Notes under the pieces: generated by a model
Database searches by the model: none
Told to the model about the DNA's origin: nothing
Seen by the model: the letters and a program-made list of their open reading frames with translations, nothing else
From: JBEKSX01 sp049516635
GTDB lineage: Bacteria > Bacteroidota > Ignavibacteria > Tepidaquicellales > OLB5
Assembly: GCA_049516635.1 (NCBI GenBank)
Contig: JBEKSX010000124.1
Span: 1-7,206, forward strand
Direction: 5' to 3'
DNA length: 7,206 bases
Position numbers and translations under genes: made by a program
In this document: positions 1 to 5,451 of the stretch, piece after piece
How the letters are laid out: each line of letters opens with the position of its first letter
How positions within the stretch are numbered: position 1 is the stretch's first letter

Positions 1-1338
1 CTCATCACCCTTATTTATCTTCACCATGAATTCCACATCATTCAATCCATCCTCGGTTATCCTTACAAGTTCGTTCTTAATCTTGGACGTGAAGTTATTG
101 GCCGAAACATCGGTTTTGTTTTTTATTTCCACCCTGAACTCAGCATACTCGAACCCGATATCTTTGAAGATGACTTCTACATCCTTCTCAAGCTCCTTCG
201 ACTTCTCTTTCCTTATTTTTGATAATGACAACGCTTTCTTGAACAGAACTTCCCTGACTTTACTTATCTCGCCCTCCACTTTTTTCAGCCTGTCATCGAA
301 GTTCTCCAGCAGCGAGAGGTCCTTTTCAATGGATTCTTTCAGAGCAATGACAGATTCAAGGTTACCCCCGTACTTCTTTTTCAGGAACTGCAGTTTATAT
401 AACCTCTCCCTCATCTCCTCTATCTTCTGCGGGTCAAAGCTCAGCGAGTTCATCAGCCCATATATTTGCCGGCTGGTCTCATCCAGCACTGCGGAGGAAT
501 CGTCTATGTCCTTCAGCATAGAACCAATATCGTCATTGTACTGCTTTATCTTCTCTAGCTCGGTGCGGACAAGCTTGATCTTCTCGACCACCGAACCGCT
601 TTCATCGTATAGGTTTGCATACGCTGAAGCCAGCCCCTGCTGTATAAATTCCACGTTTTCTGCCGTTTTTAGCTCTTTTTCCAACTCCTCATCCTCGTGT
701 AGTTTTGGGTCAATCTCCCTTATCTCTTTCAGCTGAAACTCCATGAAATTCCGTTTGTTCTCCAGCTCGGATTTTTTCCTTATGTATTCATTTAATTCAC
801 TGTCGAGCGCTTTCAGTTTTAAATACCCCTCCCTGAATTCGTTCAGTTCTTTCTCAAAATCCATCCCTTTCTGTTTCGAGAGAAACGAATCCAGCAGACT
901 TATGTGTATCTCCTTCTTTAGGAGTGATTGGTGCTCGTTCTGTGAATGTATGTCTATCAGCGAATCCCCTATCAGATTCATATCGTTTATGTTCACCGGA
1001 GTATCGTTGATAAAATTTCTGCTGTACCCTTTTTGGTACAACTCCCTTCTGATTATAAGATACTCATCTATGTTCTCTATCTCTTTTTCCCTTATAAAAT
1101 TATTTATGATATCCTTGTTGCTCCTGGTTTTCTTTATAAACCCCTCTATCACCATTTTCTCACTGTTCTTGTTGATAATAGAATAATCTGCCCTTTCGCC
1201 CAGCAGCAGTGACAACGCATTTATCAATATCGATTTCCCCGCACCTGTCTCTCCTGTGATAATATTAAAATTATCTGAGAAGGATATCTCTATATCTTTT
1301 AACAGCAAATAATTCTTTATGATAATTTTTTCTATCAC
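1..1338 (-). CDS. recN: DNA repair ATPase RecN, N-terminal 446 codons (3' end outside window)
   Basis: RecN is a cytoplasmic SMC-like ATPase that acts early in recombinational repair of double-strand breaks. The reverse-strand frame is open for 446 codons to the window edge. It starts with an ABC/SMC head half (VIEKIIIKNYLLLKDIEISF). A P-loop GETGAGKS lies at residues 29-36 and a Q-loop-like DIHSQNEHQSLL near 129-140. A long Lys/Glu-rich, probably coiled-coil segment follows at about 155-375, and the frame ends at VKINKGDE. The family is usually about 550-570 residues, so roughly the last 120, with the signature and Walker B motifs, lie off the left edge. The start is GTG: an in-frame TAA sits seven codons upstream and no ATG lies between. 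No Shine-Dalgarno is evident. The gene lies downstream of dnaA on the same strand after a 259-bp gap, so it probably has its own promoter. Family assignment is firm; the start is fairly firm. Confidence 0.95.
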   Translation of the reverse strand, partial: MIEKIIIKNYLLLKDIEISFSDNFNIITGETGAGKSILINALSLLLGERADYSIINKNSEKMVIEGFIKKTRSNKDIINNFIREKEIENIDEYLIIRRELYQKGYSRNFINDTPVNINDMNLIGDSLIDIHSQNEHQSLLKKEIHISLLDSFLSKQKGMDFEKELNEFREGYLKLKALDSELNEYIRKKSELENKRNFMEFQLKEIREIDPKLHEDEELEKELKTAENVEFIQQGLASAYANLYDESGSVVEKIKLVRTELEKIKQYNDDIGSMLKDIDDSSAVLDETSRQIYGLMNSLSFDPQKIEEMRERLYKLQFLKKKYGGNLESVIALKESIEKDLSLLENFDDRLKKVEGEISKVREVLFKKALSLSKIRKEKSKELEKDVEVIFKDIGFEYAEFRVEIKNKTDVSANNFTSKIKNELVRITEDGLNDVEFMVKINKGDE

Positions 1339-1360
1339 ACTATTATTCTTATTATATTAA

Positions 1361-1391
1361 TATAAAGTTGCAGTAGTGGTAGTCGTGTCAA
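1361..1391 (-). promoter_or_regulatory. possible recN promoter
   Basis: On the reverse strand a perfect TTGACA hexamer (1391-1386) is followed after 19 bp by TTTATA (1366-1361), about 23 bp before the recN GTG. The spacer is longer than the ideal 17 bp and the -10 is poor. The hexamer lies within TTATTGACA (1394-1386), a nonamer of the TTATnnACA type also seen in the origin region, so DnaA could overlap the promoter. This is an inference from motif position only. Confidence 0.25.
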
Positions 1392-1486
1392 TAAGTACGT
1401 TTGCGAACCCGTTCACTCGATATATGGACGTAAGTGATCTATTCCGTATGATTTCATGTTTAATACTCTGTGAACATCTTATAAGG

Positions 1487-1495
1487 TTATTAACA
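1487..1495 (+). promoter_or_regulatory. DnaA-box-like nonamer TTATTAACA
   Basis: This is an exact copy of the TTATTAACA nonamer that also occurs twice in the dnaA-mnmE intergenic region. It differs from the classical TTATCCACA box at two positions, 5 and 6. It lies in the recN-dnaA gap. A site role is inferred only from its recurrence in non-coding DNA here. Confidence 0.3.
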
Positions 1496-1590
1496 AAAAT
1501 ATCATCCGTGCAAAAACCGTGCTATCAAAATTAAAGATAAAAGAATAGGAAGTAAAGTACTTGTTAATAGATGGGACGAAATCCACAGCA

Positions 1591-1610
1591 TTTAACATCA
1601 GGATGTTAAA
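1591..1610. repeat. 20-bp palindrome over the dnaA stop codon
   Basis: TTTAACATCAGGATGTTAAA has perfect 9-bp arms around a 2-bp centre and contains the dnaA TGA (1600-1598 on the reverse strand). As RNA it could form an AU-rich hairpin with a 4-nt loop at the end of dnaA mRNA. No T-run follows in the direction of dnaA transcription, so it is not a standard intrinsic terminator. It may instead be an mRNA 3'-end stabiliser or a protein-binding site. Confidence 0.5.
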
Positions 1611-3103
1611 AGAATTTCTTTCAGCTGTTCTAATTTTTCTGCGAATGAAGTATCTTTTGTAATATTATCCTCGATGCACTTGCACGCGTGTATCACTGTT
1701 GCATGGTTTCTTCCGCCGAAGTGCGCACCAATTGTCTGTAGTGAACATGTGGTGAGTTCTTTGGAAAGATACATTGCAGTGTGGCGTGCTGTAACTATCT
1801 CCTGTCTCTTGGATTTCAGCCTGAGAAGTGATTCGTCTATATCGAAGTATTTTGATACAACTGCAATAATAGTGCTGATATCGAGGTTCTGCTTACGGTT
1901 CTTTAACACGCCGAACTTCACCACCGTACGCCTTGCAGTATCCATGTCCACGGGTGAGCGCGTGAGCTCGGAGTCGAATATCATGCTCTTTAGGCAGCCT
2001 TCCAGGGAGCGTATGTTGTCCTTGATGTTCAGCGCAACAAACTCCAGCACTTCGTACGGTACCGTCACGTTCTCCTTTTCGCACTTCTTGTTAAGAATGG
2101 CTATTCTTGTCTCAAGATCAGGAGGCTGTATATCCACTGTCAGACCCCACTGGAACCTTGTTATCAGCCTTTCCTCAAGACCTTCGAGCTGGTGCGGTGG
2201 TTTATCGCATGAGAGCACTATCTGCCTCTTTAGCTGGTACAGAGAGTTGAATATCTGGAAAAACGAATCCTGTGTGCTCTCCTTGCCCTCCAGGAACTGT
2301 ATGTCATCTACTATCAGGATATCCAGCGATTTATAGAACCGTTCGAATTCGTGCGCGCGGTTAGCACGTATACTCTGGACGAAGCTGGTAGTGAATTCCG
2401 GACCCGAGATGTACATTACTTTCGTTTCCGGCTGGTTGATGTTCAAATAGTTGCCTATAGCCTGTATGAGATGTGTTTTCCCAAGGCCTACGCCTCCATA
2501 CACCATCAGGGGGTTATACTGCGCCCCCGGCTTATGCGAGATTGAAAGGGCAGCAGCAGTAGCGAACTCGTTGCTCTTCCCTTTTACGAAATTTTCGAAT
2601 GTGTACTCACTGTTTAGATTGCAGATTAGCCTTCCCGGCAGGTATTGTCTCCCGGACGTTCCCGTGTCCTGCGTAACGGTTCCGTCAGGCATGTATGTTG
2701 TTGTGTTGTGCTGCTCTCCCGCCGGCCGTAGATGCCCGTTGCCATCTCCTTCGGATTGCGATGTACTTTCAGCGAAGCCGTGATAATCCGAAGCCTTGTC
2801 TATTTCATAAATAAGCTTTCCATTGTCACCCAAAATATTTTTCAATGCCTTGGTAACAATGCTTCCGAAGCGGGAAATTATCATCTCATAATAATCCCTG
2901 CTCGGCACTTTAATTAACAGTGTATTATTATTGAATGATTTTGGCGTGATCGGCTTAAACCATGTATTTAGTTTCAATTCCGAAACGTTAAGCTTCACAA
3001 TCTCTAAAAACTTTGACCATATTTCAGATGCCTTCGTATCGTTTACGTCAGATTCGGAAAATGCATCACGTTCTCTTTCATTCTTAGGATTTAAAATGGT
3101 CAA
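1598..3103 (-). CDS. dnaA: Chromosomal replication initiator protein DnaA
   Basis: DnaA binds origin boxes, forms an ATP-dependent filament, melts the origin and recruits the helicase. The 501 residues fit the family. Domain I is about 27-105 (IWSKFLEIVKLNVSELKLNTWFKPI). A low-complexity linker at about 106-160 is rich in Ser, Thr, Gly and Asp. The AAA+ domain is about 165-380, with Walker A GGVGLGKTH (203-211), Walker B ILIVDDIQFL (262-271), a candidate arginine finger in LITRFQWGL (R316) and a sensor-2-like NIRSLEG (363-369). Domain IV is about 405-501 and ends in the DnaA signature GGRNHATVIHACK (463-475). Residue 466 is Asn where the family nearly always has Asp (GGRDH). The start is TTG: an in-frame TAA lies six codons upstream, and the first internal Met is residue 73, inside domain I. 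No clear Shine-Dalgarno is present. It diverges from mnmE across the candidate origin. Identity is certain. Confidence 0.98.
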   Translation of the reverse strand: MTILNPKNERERDAFSESDVNDTKASEIWSKFLEIVKLNVSELKLNTWFKPITPKSFNNNTLLIKVPSRDYYEMIISRFGSIVTKALKNILGDNGKLIYEIDKASDYHGFAESTSQSEGDGNGHLRPAGEQHNTTTYMPDGTVTQDTGTSGRQYLPGRLICNLNSEYTFENFVKGKSNEFATAAALSISHKPGAQYNPLMVYGGVGLGKTHLIQAIGNYLNINQPETKVMYISGPEFTTSFVQSIRANRAHEFERFYKSLDILIVDDIQFLEGKESTQDSFFQIFNSLYQLKRQIVLSCDKPPHQLEGLEERLITRFQWGLTVDIQPPDLETRIAILNKKCEKENVTVPYEVLEFVALNIKDNIRSLEGCLKSMIFDSELTRSPVDMDTARRTVVKFGVLKNRKQNLDISTIIAVVSKYFDIDESLLRLKSKRQEIVTARHTAMYLSKELTTCSLQTIGAHFGGRNHATVIHACKCIEDNITKDTSFAEKLEQLKEILLTS

Positions 3104-3276
3104 TTTATACCCGATATTTTATTATATTATTTGATATAACGAAACGTAGTGTTATAAATTACTTTAACAGGTGCATTAAAATTAGTTAAAAATTCTGCCA
3201 AATTAACACAATAATTAACAATCTTATAACAATATAATATTATGATTATTAAGAACTTATCAAAAATTTAAGAAAG

Positions 3277-3285
3277 TTATTCACA
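3277..3285 (+). promoter_or_regulatory. DnaA box (TTATTCACA, one mismatch)
   Basis: This matches the TTATCCACA consensus at eight of nine positions and fits the relaxed TTWTNCACA form. It is the best classical box in the intergenic region and lies about 175 bp upstream of the dnaA start, so it may serve both initiation and dnaA autoregulation. Confidence 0.65.
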
Positions 3286-3290
3286 CATAA

Positions 3291-3299
3291 TGTTAATAA
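3291..3299 (-). promoter_or_regulatory. DnaA-box-like nonamer TTATTAACA
   Basis: TGTTAATAA on the forward strand reads TTATTAACA on the reverse. It faces the TTATTCACA box at 3277-3285, and the two form an inverted pair with 5 bp between them. Seven of nine positions match the classical box. Confidence 0.4.
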
Positions 3300-3357
3300 C
3301 TTTTTTTGTCAGTCAATTATATTTTAGTTGGATTTTGAACCAGCGGAGGAGCAGAGG

Positions 3358-3377
3358 TTATTTACAATTTATTAACA
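3358..3377 (+). promoter_or_regulatory. tandem DnaA-box-like nonamers, 11-bp spacing
   Basis: TTATTTACA (3358-3366) and TTATTAACA (3369-3377) run in the same direction with starts 11 bp apart, about one helical turn, so bound proteins would face the same side. Each matches the classical box at seven of nine positions, with both mismatches at positions 5-6. The regular spacing suits cooperative DnaA loading. Binding is inferred. Confidence 0.4.
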
Positions 3378-3459
3378 TTCTGACCCGATGGTTACTATTG
3401 CATAATAACAAAATTTCTTTCGAGTGTCAATAGGAGTTTACCGAAAAATTAACCGAACC

Positions 3460-3497
3460 TTAATTTTATCTTAATTTTAATATAAAAATTTTTTATT
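3460..3497. other. candidate DNA unwinding element
   Basis: In this 38-bp stretch only position 3470 is C and the rest is A or T. It contains TTAATTTTA twice with an 11-bp period (3460-3468 and 3471-3479), followed by TATAAAAATTTTTTATT. AT-rich repeats phased near one helical turn beside initiator boxes are typical of the segment that melts first at bacterial origins. The nearest box-like cluster ends at 3377, about 80 bp away. Function is inferred. Confidence 0.45.
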
Positions 3498-3913
3498 CGT
3501 CAGCCTGATCAGCACTAAAGAACTCATACCATACACTAACCAACATTGTTAGCAGTATAGAACAAGTATTTAACAGTGTTTACTCAATTAGTTGCTCTGA
3601 ATCAAGTGATTATTTTTACTAGAGTGTCAAATGTATATTGTCAGAACGTGAAGATATCGTTAACTCTTTATGCAGTCATTGCAATGAGTCCAGCTTCTGC
3701 AGGACGATGCAGTAATCCGCCGAAGTACCGGCCCGCTTTTATCTTGAAATGAATTACAGAAAATATTTATGGATCCTTCGTATTAAATGGATAATCAAAT
3801 TAAGCGTACGGCAGGGGTAGTGGAATTTGTGAGTATGTATAAGGGATTCCAGATGGTTAAATGTTTCATACCTTATATTTAATACTTATACCTTTCCAAT
3901 CTGATGAACTGAA

Positions 3914-3947
3914 TTGTAAGTTTTAAGATTTATTGATAATATATTTG
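3914..3947 (+). promoter_or_regulatory. possible mnmE promoter, Bacteroidota-type -7 box
   Basis: TATATTTG (3940-3947) matches the TAnnTTTG -7 consensus described for Bacteroidota, and a TTG at 3914-3916 lies 23 bp upstream, at the long end of the usual -33 spacing. The mnmE ATG follows about 20 bp later, leaving a very short leader without a Shine-Dalgarno. The AT-rich context makes chance matches possible. Confidence 0.35.
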
Positions 3948-3967
3948 CTTGTAAAAAATTATAGTTA

Positions 3968-5300
3968 ATGTCACCGTCCGAGAACAAAACCATTTTTGCG
4001 CCGGCTACCCTGGTAGGGGAGTCAAGTATAACCGTCACACGCATCAGCGGGAAAGATACGTTCTCAATTCTCACGAAAATTTTTTCCCTAAGCGGCGAGG
4101 CGTTCAAATGCATTGATTTCACACGCAGGCAAACACACAGCGCGCACCACGGATATATCTTCGATGACAAAGAAATAATAGACGAAGTTGTCGCTACTAT
4201 ATTTAAATCCCCGAATTCCTACACAGGCGAGGATGTTGCCGAGATATCATTACATGGAGGCTCATATATTTTCCGCAAGCTTAATGGTTTGCTTTCGAAG
4301 CACGGTGCTGTGTTTGCAGAGCCCGGTGAGTTCACGAAGCGTGCCTTTCTCAATGGTAAATTGGATCTGTCGCAGGCTGAAGCTGTTGCGGACCTTATCC
4401 GCTCAAAAACCGAGCTCGCCTCTAAAGCTGCCATGAAACAATTGAAAGGTTCGCTTTCTGTATATATTAAATCATTGAGGGATGAACTTATCAATTATTG
4501 TTCCCTGGTCGAGCTGGAGCTTGATTTTTCTGAGGAAGACCTGGAAATAGTACCTAAAAAAGTGCTACTAAGCAAAATTGACAATATTATGCAAAATATT
4601 GTTAATTTGTCACAGTCTTATGAATCAGGCAAAATAATACGTGATGGTGTAAATTTAACAATAGCTGGAAAGCCTAATGTCGGTAAATCAAGTATTTTCA
4701 ATTATTTACTGAAAGAAAGCAGGGCGATTGTAAGCGAGATTCCCGGTACTACCCGTGATTACCTGCAGGAGCCACTCATTATGGGTGGTATTGTGTTCAA
4801 CCTCGTAGATACTGCGGGAATACATGACTCGGGGGACCTTATAGAAAAAGAAGGGGTAAGGCGTTCACATGCAAAGATAGCTCGAGAAAACTGTTGATAA
4901 AAAACACACTCTGAAGGTCGGTGACAATTCTCGAGTCCTCACTGTTTATAACAAGTGTGATTTGAATCCCACACAGGTTGATTATGGGTTGTGCGTATCT
5001 GCTCTTACCGGTGAGAACATGAATGAACTGCAGTGCAGAGTAATCGAGCTGGCAAGAACATTGATAAGGGGGAGCGAGGGGATGGAAATTCTCATTACTA
5101 ACGAACGTCATAGGGATTGTTTGTTGAAATCTTGTGAATATCTTGTTAATTGTAAAAACTTGATTTTATCCAATGCAGGTAACGAGTTGATTTCATTTGA
5201 GATTAGAGAAGCGATGAGGCAGCTTGAGGAAATAATTGGGAAAACAACAAATGTTGATATCTTAAATAACATCTTCTCAAAATTTTGCATTGGCAAGTAA
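3968..5300 (+). pseudogene. mnmE: tRNA modification GTPase MnmE, frameshifted with apparent internal deletion
   Basis: MnmE is a GTPase that, with MnmG, makes the 5-carboxymethylaminomethyl group on wobble U34 of certain tRNAs. The first frame (3968-4897, 309 residues) has the formyl-tetrahydrofolate-binding N-terminal domain (about 1-120, with ATLVGESSITVTRISG), the helical domain, and a G domain with G1 GKPNVGKS (234-241), G2-region TTRD (261-264) and G3 DTAG (281-284). It goes off frame after VRRSHAKI and stops at TGA 4895-4897. The other frame is open from 4881, resumes with LEKTVDKKHTLKV, carries G4 NKCD (4950-4961) and ends in the family tail FCIGK and TAA. The expected strand between G3 and G4 (like ADLVLFVxD) is missing. 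I infer a deletion of about 47-50 bp, which also explains the shift. No Shine-Dalgarno is seen. Real decay, or an assembly error, would each explain it. Confidence 0.85.
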
Positions 5301-5331
5301 AAACATGTTTCACGTGAAACATAAAACATAC
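5299..5331 (+). repeat. 33-bp direct repeat, copy 1 (carries parS)
   Basis: Positions 5299-5331 are identical to 5419-5451, exactly 120 bp downstream. The identity covers parS plus 7 bp on the left and 10 bp on the right. It resumes after one mismatch for five more bases (5333-5337). Copy 1 begins in the mnmE stop codon. Confidence 0.9.
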
Positions 5332-5355
5332 TATTTTAGGCAAATCTTAGTTTAA
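5305..5355 (+). pseudogene. duplicated mnmG 5' fragment (16 codons)
   Basis: ATG at 5305 opens a frame reading MFHVKHKTYYFRQILV and ending at TAA 5353. The first nine residues are identical to those of MnmG and the rest diverges at once. It is best seen as the start of mnmG copied with parS, not a functional peptide. It begins 4 bp after the mnmE stop, so it might be translated incidentally. Confidence 0.5.
5306..5321. promoter_or_regulatory. parS: parS centromere site 1
   Basis: TGTTTCACGTGAAACA is the perfect 16-bp palindrome recognised by chromosomal ParB (Spo0J) proteins, here extended by one pair to 18 bp. ParB nucleates at such sites and spreads to direct origin segregation. The position, about 2 kb from the candidate oriC, is typical. 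parA and parB are not in the window. Confidence 0.95.
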
Positions 5356-5418
5356 TTAATATAAATATTCAAAAATAAGGCATAGAATGGCATTCTCAAA
5401 AAAATTGCGATTCCGGGC

Positions 5419-5451
5419 AAAAACATGTTTCACGTGAAACATAAAACATAC
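5419..5451 (+). repeat. 33-bp direct repeat, copy 2 (parS and mnmG start)
   Basis: This is identical to 5299-5331. It includes the mnmG start codon and its first nine codons. Weaker similarity continues leftward: ttctcaaaa occurs at 5274-5282 (inside mnmE) and 5393-5401, shifted by 119 bp. That suggests the copied unit also included the end of mnmE. Confidence 0.9.

Larger units (their letters stand above)
3273..3307 (+). repeat. perfect 9-bp inverted repeat followed by seven T
   Basis: AAAGTTATT (3273-3281) and AATAACTTT (3295-3303) are exact inverted copies around a 13-nt loop, and T3301-T3307 follows. It resembles an intrinsic terminator for rightward transcription, but the stem is almost pure A/T and no gene lies upstream on that strand. 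The same arms contain two DnaA-box-like nonamers facing each other (TTATTCACA at 3277-3285; TTATTAACA on the reverse strand at 3299-3291). A paired initiator site is therefore the better explanation. Confidence 0.5.
3104..3967. other. candidate chromosomal replication origin (oriC) between dnaA and mnmE
   Basis: These 864 bp hold no convincing gene. They are strongly AT-rich on the dnaA side, with long A/T runs at 3104-3310 and 3440-3500, and somewhat richer in GC at about 3650-3740. They contain one near-consensus DnaA box (TTATTCACA, 3277-3285), three further TTATTnACA nonamers at 3291-3377, and an A/T-only tract with 11-bp-phased repeats at 3460-3497. The flanking genes diverge, as leading-strand genes would from an origin, and dnaA neighbours oriC in many bacteria. 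Both the dnaA and mnmE promoters must also lie here. Seen: motifs and composition. Inferred: origin function. Confidence 0.7.

Noticed and set aside
26..1212. Forward-strand open frames over recN (Ser/Phe-rich, up to 236 codons)
   Set aside because: They are antisense shadows of recN: low-complexity Ser/Phe/Leu composition, no recognisable domain, and the reverse-strand frame is an unambiguous RecN.
3786..3794. TTATCCATT (reverse strand) as a DnaA box
   Set aside because: It lacks the conserved CA at positions 8-9, sits alone away from the other nonamers, and fits neither the classical nor the TTATTnACA form.
3861..3868. ATGTTTCA as a parS half-site before mnmE
   Set aside because: Only one half of the palindrome is present; the following bases (TACCTT) do not complete it.
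3787..3882. 31-codon forward ORF (starting MDNQIKRTAG) before mnmE
   Set aside because: Too short, no ribosome binding site and no recognisable family. It was checked as a possible rpmH or rnpA remnant and does not resemble either.
4881..4897. Programmed ribosomal frameshift in mnmE
   Set aside because: No slippery heptamer is evident at the junction, and about 16 expected G-domain residues are missing as well, which a simple shift would not restore.
4881..4935. Paired CTCGAG sites flanking the mnmE damage (4881-4886 and 4930-4935) as a sign of engineered or site-specific rearrangement
   Set aside because: CTCGAG also occurs several times in intact mnmG, where Leu-Glu and Ser-Ser-type codons produce it, so chance is sufficient.
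4962..5300. Independent gene starting at TTG 4962
   Set aside because: The frame carries MnmE C-terminal sequence, and family residues including NKCD lie upstream of that TTG. It is the second half of broken mnmE.
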